A stretch of 64,000 nt of DNA, from the NCBI RefSeq assembly GCF_014841215.1, contig NZ_JACYTR010000018.1, forward strand, positions 1 through 64,000. Reading direction: 5' to 3'. This document shows positions 35,519 through 45,141 of this stretch, piece by piece. The stretch is from Pseudomarimonas arenosa. GTDB taxonomy: Bacteria > Pseudomonadota > Gammaproteobacteria > Xanthomonadales > Xanthomonadaceae. A program made the position numbers and the translations under genes. The number at the start of each line of letters is the position of its first letter. Within the stretch, counting starts at the first letter, position 1. Below the pieces are notes generated by a model. The model ran no database searches. It saw nothing but the letters and a program-made list of their open reading frames with translations, and was not told the DNA's origin.

Positions 35519-37006
35519 ATGCTTTCAGTTAACAAGGGCCAGGCCTGGGCGCGCACGTTCACGTCCTCGATTTTCGCAACCGCAATGGGCGTGTCCGCGC
35601 TGCTGATCTCGCTGCCAGCGATCGCGGCGGATCATCGAGACGCGCCGACCGCGACGGCCGATCCGGCCGCGGATATCAACGATATCTACGCTTTCATGAA
35701 TCCCAACGACAGCAACGAGCTTGTCCTGGTGACAACCGTGGTGCCGGCGGCCGATTACAACTCGCGCTTTTCCGATGCGGTCGAATATCGCGTCTATATC
35801 AACAACGGCGCGCAGGATCTCACCATTACCTGCCAGTTCACCCAACAGAGCAACCGGGTCAGCTGTGCCGGTGACGGCGGGCTCAGCGCCAGCGGTGGTA
35901 TTGAGCGCACCATTCAGGGCGACGGCATGCGAGTGTTCGCCGGCTTGCGCGACGATCCCTTCTTCTTCGATGGGCCAGCGTTCAACGCCACCCGCACTAC
36001 GCTGACACCTTCTTTCACCAATCCCGGGTTCAATTCCTTCAACGGCAATACCCTGGCTCTGGTCATCGGCGTCGACAAGTCTCGATTGAACAATGGCGGC
36101 GCAAACGCGGTGCTGAAGGTCTGGGCAGCGACCGTTCGCACCGGTGAAGTCGGTGTCAGCCCAGGCTTCTCCGGACTCTGGTTCGATGCCACGCAGCCCG
36201 GCTTCGGCACCCATATCGAGGTATTGCCGCCGACGACGGCGGGCGGCCCGGATCGCGTTGCCATGACCTGGTACACCTATGACACCCAGGGTCGTCAGCG
36301 CTGGATCGTTGGAGACGGCACCATCAGCGGCAACACGATGACCATCAACAATGCCTATAGCACCTCGGGGGGGCTGTTCCCGCCCAATTTCGACTCCTCC
36401 CAGGTGACCCAGGTGCCTTTTGGTTCCATCACCATGAGTTTCACTGACTGCAATACGGGATCATTGACATTTACCGCCACCGATACCAGTTTCGGTACAG
36501 CGGGCGGCACCTTGAACCTGAACCGACTGACCCAGATCAAGAATCAGCCATGCACGTTCTTTACCTCAGGTCAGGTGGACCGCATGGGGCGCCCGGGTAT
36601 CAATACCGTGCTGATCAATGTGCTGCCCAATACCGGGACAGCCCTCAAGGAGGCCTACAACCGGTCGAGCAATCCGAATGAATGGTCGGGCCTATTCCTG
36701 CAGGAGATGATCGACAATGCCACCGCCCTGGACACCTTGGACGGAGTCAGCGGCAATGCGCTGTTGCCGCCCGCCACTCTGGGAAGTGTGTTGGTTGACG
36801 ACCGTTTGATCATCGATACATCGAAAGCCAACTGCGATGCTTATCTGGCGGTTGAGTTGATGGCGGCTGACTGCGGTGGACGCACCCTGGCGCGCGATGT
36901 GATTGACGACTCACTGGGCGCCTTGGTGGGTCCCGGAGTCAGCGACAATGTCGCCAACGACAGTGTGTTTCTGTCGACCTTCCCGTTCCTCGGCACTCCG
37001 CTGTAG
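35519..37006 (+). CDS. Secreted DUF4331 protein with an inserted domain
   Basis: The 495-residue protein has a signal peptide ending ISLPAIAA, then the DUF4331 start (DHRDAPTATADPAADINDIYAFMNP) and end (GRPGINTVLINVLP...GLFLQEMIDNATALDTL...GRTLARDVIDDSLGALVG). The DUF4331 domain is interrupted at about 215-350 by a separate module (FSGLWFDATQPGFGTHIEV...AMTWYTYDTQGRQRWIVGDG), of a type seen in other xanthomonad secreted proteins. Role unknown. A lipoprotein TPR gene follows 12 bp on. ATG 35507 is the alternative start; a G-rich stretch favours 35519. Confidence 0.82.
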   Translation: MLSVNKGQAWARTFTSSIFATAMGVSALLISLPAIAADHRDAPTATADPAADINDIYAFMNPNDSNELVLVTTVVPAADYNSRFSDAVEYRVYINNGAQDLTITCQFTQQSNRVSCAGDGGLSASGGIERTIQGDGMRVFAGLRDDPFFFDGPAFNATRTTLTPSFTNPGFNSFNGNTLALVIGVDKSRLNNGGANAVLKVWAATVRTGEVGVSPGFSGLWFDATQPGFGTHIEVLPPTTAGGPDRVAMTWYTYDTQGRQRWIVGDGTISGNTMTINNAYSTSGGLFPPNFDSSQVTQVPFGSITMSFTDCNTGSLTFTATDTSFGTAGGTLNLNRLTQIKNQPCTFFTSGQVDRMGRPGINTVLINVLPNTGTALKEAYNRSSNPNEWSGLFLQEMIDNATALDTLDGVSGNALLPPATLGSVLVDDRLIIDTSKANCDAYLAVELMAADCGGRTLARDVIDDSLGALVGPGVSDNVANDSVFLSTFPFLGTPL

Positions 37007-37018
37007 AGGGTAGGGGCA

Positions 37019-38299
37019 ATGCATCGACTGGTTAAGTTGAGCTGGTTGCCGATTGCCGCCCTGCTCGCAGCGTGCAGCGCCTCTGATCGGGCGCTGCGCA
37101 ACGACACTGCGGCCGATGCGGGGTCATCATCGACGATGACCGCTGCATCCAGCTGGCTGATCGTCGGTCCACGCTACCCATTGTCGGCCGGGCAGCGGGT
37201 AACCACTGATCCGACCCTGCTGATCGGCAATCTGCAATCCAGCATCTCGGCACTGCAGCAACGCATGCAGCAGCAGCCAGATGATGTGACAGCTGCCAGT
37301 CAACTCAGCGCGGCCCTGTTGCAGCGGGCACAGATCATCGGCCGACAGGACGATACTGAGCAGGCTTTGCTGATCGCCGAGCGTGCGGTGCAGATGGCGC
37401 CCGAGTCGGCGCCAGCATGGCGTGCCTTAGCCACGGCCCAGGCTGCTCTGCATCGATTCACTGCCGCCGAGCTTTCCCTGCAGAAGGCGCATGCCTTTGG
37501 GCTGTCAGCAGAGCAAGTGTTGCCCTTGCAGCGCGATATACAAGTGGCGAAGGGCGACTACTCGGGTTTGAAGAGCGATCTGGACAGCGCATCGCGGCCG
37601 GTGGGCGAGTTCGCCGCGCTGGCGCATCGAGCCGACCTGTTGTTGCTGCAAGGAGATCTGCGCGGCGCCAGTCTATGGCTGCGCACCGCGCAGGATCTCT
37701 ATCACGACGTGAATCCGTTGCCTTTGGCCTGGCTGTACACCCAGCAGGGCATCGCCCTGCTGCGCTTTGGCCGAGTGTCGGAGGCACGGGTCTTCTTTGC
37801 CGCAGCCCATCAGCGTTTGCCGGCCTACTACCTGGCCACCGAACATCTGGCTGAATGCGAAGCCCTGCTTGGCAATCTTGATCAGGCGCGGAAACTGTAT
37901 GTTCAAGTGATCGAACAGACCGGCAACCCTGAGTTCATGGCGGCATTGGCCGATGTCGAGCAGCGCGCCGGAGATGACTCCGAAGCGCAGCGATGGCGCT
38001 CGGCGGCCGATAGTGGGTTCCACCGTCTTCTTGCCCGCGACGAAGCCGCCTATGCCGCTCATGCGATCGAGTTCTGGCTCGAGCAGGGGCGGCTGAGCGA
38101 GGAGGTGGCGGCGCTGGCCCGGCGCAATGTCGAGCGACGATCTGACCTCGGTAGCTTGATCCTGAATGCACAAGTCGAGTTTGCATTGGGTCAAACCGAG
38201 CGTGGTTGTCGGTTGATCTCACGCATCGATGCTGCAGGCCTGCAACCGCCGGAGTTGCAGGATGTTGCTGGCTTCAGGCCGCTTTGCTCGGCGGGCTGA
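37019..38299 (+). CDS. TPR-repeat lipoprotein
   Basis: The 426-residue protein has a signal with a lipobox (ALLAAC, Cys at 19) and a chain of TPR-like repeats (about 75-330). Repeats include LLIAERAVQMAPESAPAWRALATAQAALHRFTAAELSLQKAHAFG read in parts, and AWLYTQQGIALLRFGRVSEARVFFAAAHQRLP. It pairs with the upstream DUF4331 gene in one operon; similar pairs occur in other Gram-negative bacteria. A role as its outer-membrane partner is inferred. Confidence 0.85.
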   Translation: MHRLVKLSWLPIAALLAACSASDRALRNDTAADAGSSSTMTAASSWLIVGPRYPLSAGQRVTTDPTLLIGNLQSSISALQQRMQQQPDDVTAASQLSAALLQRAQIIGRQDDTEQALLIAERAVQMAPESAPAWRALATAQAALHRFTAAELSLQKAHAFGLSAEQVLPLQRDIQVAKGDYSGLKSDLDSASRPVGEFAALAHRADLLLLQGDLRGASLWLRTAQDLYHDVNPLPLAWLYTQQGIALLRFGRVSEARVFFAAAHQRLPAYYLATEHLAECEALLGNLDQARKLYVQVIEQTGNPEFMAALADVEQRAGDDSEAQRWRSAADSGFHRLLARDEAAYAAHAIEFWLEQGRLSEEVAALARRNVERRSDLGSLILNAQVEFALGQTERGCRLISRIDAAGLQPPELQDVAGFRPLCSAG

Positions 38300-38702
38300 T
38301 GCTCCGGGCGCGGCTCGTTTGGCGCCCTATCTCATCAAATATCCACAAAGTTGACTGATCGCTGAACGGCTGTTACGGTCCGTATCGCTTTCGTTGGGGA
38401 GCGGAATCCGCCGTCGTCGAAGGGTGTGGAGTTCGAAGGGGAGATCGAATTCTAGGGGGCACCCTCGTCGGTTGGCGTCACCGGAAGGACTCCGGGGGTT
38501 CTTGGGTGGCTGTCGAACCTGAGTTGTTTCGATGGGCGGTTGGGCAAGACGCCAAACGCCGCGGGCAACTGTATTTCTTGACGCAAGTGGGCGGGATAGG
38601 CGCGTGAGCGTGTTGATGGCGCCGGCCCGTGGCTGATGTTTTTCGACGTCTCAACCATGGTCCACAGCAAGGGGCTGGGACCACTCAGCGAGGAGATACC
38701 CG
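38300..38702. other. Intergenic region upstream of the secreted protease
   Basis: About 400 bp with no gene seen. GGGCGC/GCGCCC at 38306-38327 may end the TPR operon. TTGACT at 38351-38356 and TACGGT at 38374-38379, 17 bp apart, are a weak promoter candidate for the protease. GAGGAG lies 9 nt before its ATG. Confidence 0.35.
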
Positions 38703-41051
38703 ATGCGTGTTGTTGTTGCTCCACTAGCAGCTGCCATGCTGCTGAGCTTTTCCGTCGATGTAGCGGCCGCCAAGGTCGATACGAAGTTTGGGGACTTCAA
38801 TCTCGGCGGCACCACCGTGCTCCCGGCGCCGGATCTGGCGAAATTGAGCATGGAAGATTCCAAGCAGACCGGCGGCCCGTACCGCTACGGTGTGCTGATC
38901 GATACCCAAGGCATGCGTCTCGGCGCCAAGGGCTTTGGCACCTGGGAGCGCGTCAGTCGCGGCCAGTGGCGCTGGAGCTGGGACGTGATGTCGCCAGAAG
39001 CCAAGTCGCTGGATTTTCACTTCAGCAAGATCAAGTTGCCGGCCTCGGCGCAGCTATTGATTCGTGGCCAGGGCGAGGGCAACGAGCGTCTGATTGACGC
39101 CAGCAAGCTCAGTGGCAATGAGTTCTGGTCGCCTTATGTGCTGGGTGAGCGCGCGCGACTCGAAATCACCGTCGATGCACGCGAGAAATCGCAGCTCGAA
39201 CTGGAAATCGGCTCGGTCACCCATGGTTATCGCGGCCTGTTCGAAGGCGGAGATAGTCTGCAGAAATCCGGTTCCTGCAATGTCGATACTGCCTGCTCGG
39301 CGGGTGATGCCTGGCGCGATCAGATCGATTCGGTCGGCCACTACACCTTCAATCAGGGCAGCAGCGCGTACGTCTGTACCGGCACCCTGATCGGCAACAC
39401 CAGCGGTTCCACCACGCCCTACTTCCTCACCGCCAATCACTGCATGAGCACGCAGACGGTCGTGAGCACCATCGTGGTGTACTGGAACTACCAAAGTTCG
39501 ACTTGCCGTACGCCGGGCTCTTCATCCAGCGGCACGCCGCTTTCGCGCTCGATTGCCACCCATTCGCAGTCAGGTGCCACCCTGCGCGCCACCAACTCGG
39601 CCAGTGACTTTTCGCTGATCGAGCTCAGTCAAGCGGTGCCGTCAGGCGCCAACCCATACTGGTCCGGCTGGGATGCAACCGGCTCAACGCCTAGTTCCGC
39701 TGTGGGCATTCACCACCCCGCCGGTCATGAAAAGCGCATCGCAGTCGAAGATCAGGCCCTGTCGGTGTCCGGCTACGGCGGTGGCAGCGGCAGCACCCAT
39801 TGGCGAGTGATGGACTGGGATCAGGGCACCACCGAGGGCGGTTCCTCGGGCTCGGGTCTATGGAATCAGAACAAGCTGCTGGTCGGCCAGCTGCATGGCG
39901 GTTCGGCTGCCTGCGGCAACAACCTTTCCGACTACTACGGCCGTCTGTCGGTGTCCTGGAACGGTGGCGGCAGCAGCAGCTCGCGCCTTAGCAACTGGCT
40001 TGATCCGGGCAGCACGGGTGCTACCTCGTTTCCCGGCTACCGCGCCGGCAGCAACCCAGGCGACACCACGGCGCCCAGTGTGCCGGGCAGCCTGAATGCC
40101 AACGGTTCCAGCAGCAGCGTGGTTGGATTGAGCTGGTCTGCCTCCAGCGATACCGGTGGCTCGGGCCTGGCCGGCTACAAGATCGAGCGTTGCACTGGCG
40201 CCAGCTGCAGCAACTTCAGCCAGGTGGGCACCGCGGCATCAACCAGCTACAACGACACTGGGCTGAGTGCTTCCACCACCTATCGTTACCGCGTGCGTGC
40301 CTACGACGGTGCCGGCAACAACAGCGGTTACTCCAGCATTGCATCGGCCACCACTCAGGCCGGTACACAGCCGGGCAACATGCTGTACGACGGCGTGCCG
40401 GTGACCGGTCTGTCGGGTGCGACCGGCAGTCAGCTGCAGTACGTGATGAACGTGCCGGCCGGTGCCACCAACCTGGTGTTCAACACCTCGGGTTCCAGCG
40501 GTGATGCAGATCTGTACGTGAAGTTCGGTTCGCAGCCGACCACCAGCAGTTACGACTGCCGTTCCTGGTCCAGCAGCAGCAATGAGTCCTGCAGCTTCTC
40601 GACCGCACAGGCCGGCACCTACTATGTGATGGTCAATGCCTACAGCAGCTATTCGGGCTTGAGCCTGGTTGGTAACTACGATGTCGACACCACCCCGCCG
40701 GGAGGTAGCTACTTCGAAAACACCACCAACGTCTCGATCCCGGACAACAACAGCACCGGCGTGTACAGCAATATCAGTGTCAGCGGTCGCAGTGGCAACG
40801 CACCGTCCGATCTGGAAGTTTCGGTCGACATCGTCCACACCTACATCGGCGACCTGATCGTCGATCTGGTGGCGCCGGATGGCAGCGTCTACAACCTGCA
40901 CAACCGCAGCGGCGGTAGCGCTGACAACATCAGTCAGACCTACACCGTGAATGCCTCCAGCGAGGCTGCCAACGGTACCTGGCGACTGCGCGTGCGCGAC
41001 CGTGCACGTCGTGACACTGGCTATATCGATGGCTGGAGTCTGCAGTTCTAA
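38703..41051 (+). CDS. Secreted lysyl-endopeptidase-like serine protease with FnIII, PPC and P domains
   Basis: The 782-residue preproprotein has a signal peptide, a propeptide of roughly 170 residues, and a trypsin-fold catalytic domain of the Achromobacter protease I/Lysobacter LysC type. The triad is His246 (TANHC), Asp302 (SDFSLIEL) and Ser382 (GGSSGSGLW). A fibronectin type III domain (about 455-555), a PPC pre-peptidase C-terminal domain (about 560-660, GDADLYVKFG) and a P/proprotein-convertase domain (about 680-782, HTYIGDLIVDLVAPDG) follow. It is probably exported by type II secretion and cleaves after lysine; the specificity is inferred. Confidence 0.92.
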   Translation: MRVVVAPLAAAMLLSFSVDVAAAKVDTKFGDFNLGGTTVLPAPDLAKLSMEDSKQTGGPYRYGVLIDTQGMRLGAKGFGTWERVSRGQWRWSWDVMSPEAKSLDFHFSKIKLPASAQLLIRGQGEGNERLIDASKLSGNEFWSPYVLGERARLEITVDAREKSQLELEIGSVTHGYRGLFEGGDSLQKSGSCNVDTACSAGDAWRDQIDSVGHYTFNQGSSAYVCTGTLIGNTSGSTTPYFLTANHCMSTQTVVSTIVVYWNYQSSTCRTPGSSSSGTPLSRSIATHSQSGATLRATNSASDFSLIELSQAVPSGANPYWSGWDATGSTPSSAVGIHHPAGHEKRIAVEDQALSVSGYGGGSGSTHWRVMDWDQGTTEGGSSGSGLWNQNKLLVGQLHGGSAACGNNLSDYYGRLSVSWNGGGSSSSRLSNWLDPGSTGATSFPGYRAGSNPGDTTAPSVPGSLNANGSSSSVVGLSWSASSDTGGSGLAGYKIERCTGASCSNFSQVGTAASTSYNDTGLSASTTYRYRVRAYDGAGNNSGYSSIASATTQAGTQPGNMLYDGVPVTGLSGATGSQLQYVMNVPAGATNLVFNTSGSSGDADLYVKFGSQPTTSSYDCRSWSSSSNESCSFSTAQAGTYYVMVNAYSSYSGLSLVGNYDVDTTPPGGSYFENTTNVSIPDNNSTGVYSNISVSGRSGNAPSDLEVSVDIVHTYIGDLIVDLVAPDGSVYNLHNRSGGSADNISQTYTVNASSEAANGTWRLRVRDRARRDTGYIDGWSLQF

Positions 41052-41070
41052 GCGGTAACTTCAGGTGCTC

Positions 41071-41095
41071 AGAGCCCGGCCTTGCGCCGGGCTCT
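41071..41095 (+). terminator. Perfect 10-bp hairpin after the protease gene
   Basis: AGAGCCCGGC and GCCGGGCTCT pair around a 5-nt loop, 20 bp after the stop. There is no long T-run, but the stem stability suggests a terminator or mRNA 3' end. Confidence 0.65.
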
Positions 41096-41138
41096 GTGCT
41101 TGTGCCTAATGCGCGATTCGGGTTGCAGCGGGTGGAGC

Positions 41139-41978
41139 ATGATCTTCAGGCCCTTGGTATGGCTGTCGCTGGCCGTTGGGTCCGGCACCGCAATCGGCTG
41201 CGAAAGCGGGGCGAATCTTCAGGGCACGCTGTCGATTCCGTTCTGCGATGCGACTGAACATGCCGATTGTGTGCCCGCCGGGCAGGTGATCCACGACTAC
41301 TTCAATGTCCTTGATCTGCCGGGGGTGTTCTCCATCGGCGCGCAGAGCAGTCCCTGGCGCATTTACGACGGCGATGACCGCATACTCACGGTCGAAGAGC
41401 TGGCGGCCAGCGTGCGTGCAGGTCGCAAGGACGATACCAGCGTGTATCTGGCGGGATCCTGGTCGGCCGCGCTGCCCGGAGGCGAAGGATATACCTTGGC
41501 GCAACGGCTGTCGCGCTCGCTGGACGGATTTCCGGTAAGCGGCAGCGATGGGTTTCTCTGGTTGACTGCACGCGGTGAGATGCGAACGACACGACAGGCC
41601 GTTTCGATCTGGAAAAGCGGCCCATACAGCGTACGCAAGGGCGAGGATGTGATGCTCGCAATGAACGCCGGAGCAATGGCCCAGTTCGAAGACCGCTTTG
41701 CCGACGATGGGTTTTCCGCGGGTGTGCTGCGGGCGGGCGTGGGTCACGATGTGCTTGGCTTGTGTCCAGAGCGCGCCTTGGCTGCATTTGAGCGCGCGGC
41801 TGCTATGGGCAATGCCATCGGCGCTTATAACGCCGCACTGATGCACGAGCAGGCGGGCGACAAGGAGAAAGCTGCCCAGGCCTTTCAGCGAGCAGCGCTG
41901 CTCGGTGAAGCGAAAGCGCACGCTCGTCTTGATCAGATTCGTGATACGCACGCGCCTGAAGAGAATCCTGCGGAGTAG
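41139..41978 (+). CDS. Exported protein with C-terminal Sel1-like repeats
   Basis: The 279-residue protein has a signal (LVWLSLAVGSGTAIGC) whose cysteine could be a lipobox. A middle region of unknown family contains several strands and a cysteine pair. The C-terminal 70 residues form Sel1/TPR repeats (ALAAFERAAAMGNAIGAYNAALMHEQAG, AAQAFQRAALLGEAKAHARL). GGTGGAG lies just before the ATG at 41139. The gene follows the protease terminator and is convergent with the Lrp gene. Function unknown. Confidence 0.65.
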   Translation: MIFRPLVWLSLAVGSGTAIGCESGANLQGTLSIPFCDATEHADCVPAGQVIHDYFNVLDLPGVFSIGAQSSPWRIYDGDDRILTVEELAASVRAGRKDDTSVYLAGSWSAALPGGEGYTLAQRLSRSLDGFPVSGSDGFLWLTARGEMRTTRQAVSIWKSGPYSVRKGEDVMLAMNAGAMAQFEDRFADDGFSAGVLRAGVGHDVLGLCPERALAAFERAAAMGNAIGAYNAALMHEQAGDKEKAAQAFQRAALLGEAKAHARLDQIRDTHAPEENPAE

Positions 41979-41991
41979 GGAGTTCGGCCGC

Positions 41992-42411
41992 TCAACCCCG
42001 ATAACTCTGCAAATGAATGCTGGTCTCGGTCGCGCTGATGCCCTTGATCTTGCGGATCCGCTCCAGCGCGCTGGCGAGGTCTGCGAGATTGTCCACCCGT
42101 AGTTCGGCCAGCAGGTCCCAACGACCATTGGTGTCGTGTAGCGCAGCGATGCCGGGCTCTCCGAGCAGGGCGTGGAGCACGACCTGCTGATTGCCTTCGA
42201 CCGCAATGCCGGTCCAGGCGACGATTTCGTTCGGCGTGGCGTCTGGTCGCAGCTTCAGGGTGTAGCCAACGATCACGCCTTCCTTCTCGAGTCGGGCGAG
42301 CCGGTTGCTGATGGTGCCGCGGGACACCTTCAGCGCTTTCGCCAAGTCCGCGACAGAGGCGCGGGCGTTGAGCCTGAGTTTGCTGATCAGGGAATGGTCC
42401 AGACTATCCAT
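41992..42411 (-). CDS. Lrp/AsnC-family transcriptional regulator, next to ornithine cyclodeaminase gene
   Basis: The 139-residue protein has an N-terminal winged helix-turn-helix (about 1-60: LDHSLISKLRLNARASVADLAKALKVSRGTISNRLARLEKEGVI) and a C-terminal RAM effector domain. It is divergent from the cyclodeaminase-family gene, the usual position of a local Lrp activator or repressor that senses an amino acid such as arginine or ornithine. Confidence 0.92.
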   Translation of the reverse strand: MDSLDHSLISKLRLNARASVADLAKALKVSRGTISNRLARLEKEGVIVGYTLKLRPDATPNEIVAWTGIAVEGNQQVVLHALLGEPGIAALHDTNGRWDLLAELRVDNLADLASALERIRKIKGISATETSIHLQSYRG

Positions 42412-42439
42412 TGTGCATTCCGGCAGTTTGTGTTGACTA

Positions 42440-42460
42440 TTTGATCGATTTCAGATCAAA
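42440..42460. promoter_or_regulatory. Candidate Lrp operator between lrp-like and cyclodeaminase genes
   Basis: A perfect inverted repeat TTTGATC-N7-GATCAAA lies in the AT-rich divergent spacer. It overlaps TTGATC (42441-42446), which with TATCAC (42464-42469) gives a 17-bp-spaced promoter candidate toward the cyclodeaminase gene. Confidence 0.6.
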
Positions 42461-42547
42461 AACTATCACATTCTGATCTTCTGATTGATGGCGGAAGGCA
42501 GGACAATGAACTCAGCCCGATTGATTCGTTGCCATGGAGACGCCCGC

Positions 42548-43612
42548 ATGACTACCTTACTGAGCACCCGCGATGTTGCCCGTTTGATTGCCACGCGTGG
42601 CCTGCCGACTGTGCTGGCCGACATGGTCGGCTATCTGGAGCAGGATTTCCGCCGCTGGTCGGAATTCGAGAAGTGCGCCCGTGTCGCCTCGCACAGCGAT
42701 GTCGGGGTGATCGAGCTGATGCCGGTCTCCGATGCGCTCGAATACAGCTTCAAGTACGTCAATGGGCATCCGAAGAACACGCAGGAGGGCCTGCTGACGG
42801 TGATGGCGTTCGGCGTGCTCGCCGACGTGAATACTGGCGAGCCGACTTTGCTTAGTGAGCTCACCCTGACCACCGCCATTCGCACTGCCGCGACCTCGGT
42901 GATGGCGGCCAAGGCCCTGGCGCGCCCGAATTCCAAGGTGATGGCTTTGATCGGCAACGGCGCCCAGAGCGAATTCCAGGCGCTGGCGTTCCACTATTTG
43001 CTGGGCATCGAAGAGATTCGCCTGTTCGACGTCGATTCGCGCGCCACGGCCAAGCTCGCCGCCCACCTCTCGACCGTGCGCGGTTTGCGGGTGCGGATGT
43101 GCAGCAGTACGACACAGGCGGTGCGCGGTGCCGACATCGTTACCACGGTGACTGCCGATAAGACCAATGCCACCATCATCACCCCCGACATGTTGGAGCC
43201 GGGCATGCACATCAATGGTGTTGGCGGCGACTGTCCGGGCAAGACGGAACTGCATGCCGAGGTTCTTGCGCAAGCGAAAGTGTTTGTTGAGTACGAACCG
43301 CAGACACGCATTGAAGGCGACCTGCAGCAAATGCCGGCCGACTTCGAAGTCACCGAGCTGTGGCAGGTGTTGAGCGGACAAAGCGGCTGGCAGCGCAGCG
43401 ATAGCGACATCACTGTATTCGACTCGGTCGGTTTCGCTTTGGAAGACTACTCGGCGCTGCGATTGTTGCGCGATCAGGCACGTGAGCTGGGTCTGGGCGA
43501 AACCATCAGCCTGATCCCGCAGCCGCGCAACCCCAAGGACCTGTATGGCCATTTGATTGGCGATGCGTTGGGCGAGAGCAAGGGACGCTCGGCCAATCGA
43601 CTGGCGGCCTGA
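42548..43612 (+). CDS. Ornithine cyclodeaminase / mu-crystallin family enzyme
   Basis: The 354-residue protein has the OCD Rossmann fold (VMALIGNGAQSEFQALAFHYLLGIEEIRLFDVDSRAT) and conserved segments LLTVMAFGVLADVNTGEPTLLSELTLTTAIRTAATSVMAAKALAR and NGVGGDCPGKTELHAEVL. Ornithine cyclodeaminase turns ornithine into proline plus ammonia; alanine and other imino-acid dehydrogenases share the fold. The length and GDCPGKTEL motif fit the OCD branch well. Upstream in-frame ATGs (42485, 42506) are possible, but GGAG at 42536-42539 supports 42548. Confidence 0.88.
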   Translation: MTTLLSTRDVARLIATRGLPTVLADMVGYLEQDFRRWSEFEKCARVASHSDVGVIELMPVSDALEYSFKYVNGHPKNTQEGLLTVMAFGVLADVNTGEPTLLSELTLTTAIRTAATSVMAAKALARPNSKVMALIGNGAQSEFQALAFHYLLGIEEIRLFDVDSRATAKLAAHLSTVRGLRVRMCSSTTQAVRGADIVTTVTADKTNATIITPDMLEPGMHINGVGGDCPGKTELHAEVLAQAKVFVEYEPQTRIEGDLQQMPADFEVTELWQVLSGQSGWQRSDSDITVFDSVGFALEDYSALRLLRDQARELGLGETISLIPQPRNPKDLYGHLIGDALGESKGRSANRLAA

Positions 43613-43774
43613 GTTTAGCCCGCATAGTTCATGAGGTCGCGCCGAAAGACACCGCCAGCCCTAGGCCGCGCGCTCGAATCGACCGGGCGCGTCGCAGGAT
43701 CCGCGACCGTCGACACCAATGATCGAGCGCCGTAGCATGCCGCTCGACATTGACTGTCGAGCAAAGGATCTGAC

Positions 43775-45136
43775 TTGGCCAAGGGCAAAACCCGTTATGT
43801 CTGCACCGAGTGCGGCGCTGTCGCCAGCAAATGGCAGGGACAGTGCGGTGATTGCGGCGCCTGGAACACGCTGACCGAATCGGTTGAGCCCTCAGCGGCA
43901 GCGCAACAACGGCGCGGCAGCTGGGCCGGCAATGCGCCGTCGGAAATCACTCCGCTGACCCGGGTGGCCCAGGAAGACACGCAGCGCACGAAAACCGGCA
44001 TCAGCGAACTCGACCGTGTATTGGGCGGTGGCTTGGTGGAAGGTTCGGTTGTGCTGGTTGGCGGCGATCCTGGGATCGGCAAGTCGACCTTGCTGCTGCA
44101 GGCCTTGGCCGCTTTGAGTGGCCGGGTCGAGGGCCTGTATGTCAGCGGTGAGGAGAGTCTGGCGCAGATCGCCGGGCGCGCTGCTCGCCTTGGGCTGCCG
44201 CTCGAAGGTCTGCAGGCCTTGGCCGAGACCTGCGTCGAGCGCGTGCTCGCTCTGGCCGCCAAGGCGAAGCCGCGGCTGATCATCGCTGACTCGATACAGA
44301 CACTGTGGTCCGAGCAGCTGCAGGCAGCGCCTGGCTCGGTCAGTCAGGTGCGCGACAGCGCAGCGCGTCTGGTGCGTTTTGCCAAGGAGACCGGCACCAG
44401 CGTGTTCCTGGTTGGGCACGTAACCAAGGAAGGCGGCATTGCCGGTCCGCGGGTGCTCGAGCACATGGTGGATGCGGTGCTGTATTTCGAAGGCGAATCA
44501 GGAAGTCGTTTCCGTGTGTTAAGGGCATTCAAGAATCGCTTTGGCGCGGTGAACGAACTGGGTGTTTTCGCCATGGGTGAGCGCGGACTGCGCGAGGTAC
44601 CCAACCCGTCGGCCATTTTTCTGTCTGGCGCCAGTCAGAACGCTGGCTCGGCGATCATGGTGACCCGTGAAGGTACGCGGCCATTGTTGGTGGAGGTGCA
44701 GGCCCTGGTCGATCAGAGCCCCTTGTCCAATCCGCGCCGGGTGACCCTTGGACTGGAGCAGAATCGCCTGTCGATGCTGCTCGCCGTCCTGCATCGGCAC
44801 GGTGGTGTCGGCGTGTTTGATCAGGATGTGTTCGTCAATGTGGTGGGCGGCATCCGGGTGCAGGAAACCGCGGCCGATCTGCCGGTGTTGCTGGCGGTGG
44901 TGTCGTCCTTGCGCGATCGGCCGCTGGCCGACAAGACCATTGCGTTTGGCGAAGTCGGTCTGTCCGGGGAGGTGCGCCCGGTACCCAATGGGGAAGAGCG
45001 CCTGCGTGAGGCGGCCAGTCATGGTTTCAAGCGCGCAATCGTGCCCAAGGCGAATGCGCCGAAATCCAACCCCAAGGGCATGGAGGTGCTGGCCGTCGAT
45101 CGATTGGACCAGGCGCTGGAGATCGCCAGCGACTAG
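43775..45136 (+). CDS. radA: DNA repair protein RadA
   Basis: The 453-residue RecA-like ATPase drives branch migration during recombinational repair. A C4 zinc finger (CTECGAVASKWQGQCGDC) is at the N-terminus, Walker A (GGDPGIGKST) follows, then the KNRFG motif (KNRFGAVNE) and a C-terminal Lon-like domain. Translation starts at TTG (43775) with AAAGGA upstream. It is convergent with the PilZ gene. Confidence 0.96.
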   Translation: MAKGKTRYVCTECGAVASKWQGQCGDCGAWNTLTESVEPSAAAQQRRGSWAGNAPSEITPLTRVAQEDTQRTKTGISELDRVLGGGLVEGSVVLVGGDPGIGKSTLLLQALAALSGRVEGLYVSGEESLAQIAGRAARLGLPLEGLQALAETCVERVLALAAKAKPRLIIADSIQTLWSEQLQAAPGSVSQVRDSAARLVRFAKETGTSVFLVGHVTKEGGIAGPRVLEHMVDAVLYFEGESGSRFRVLRAFKNRFGAVNELGVFAMGERGLREVPNPSAIFLSGASQNAGSAIMVTREGTRPLLVEVQALVDQSPLSNPRRVTLGLEQNRLSMLLAVLHRHGGVGVFDQDVFVNVVGGIRVQETAADLPVLLAVVSSLRDRPLADKTIAFGEVGLSGEVRPVPNGEERLREAASHGFKRAIVPKANAPKSNPKGMEVLAVDRLDQALEIASD

Positions 45137-45141
45137 CCAGG

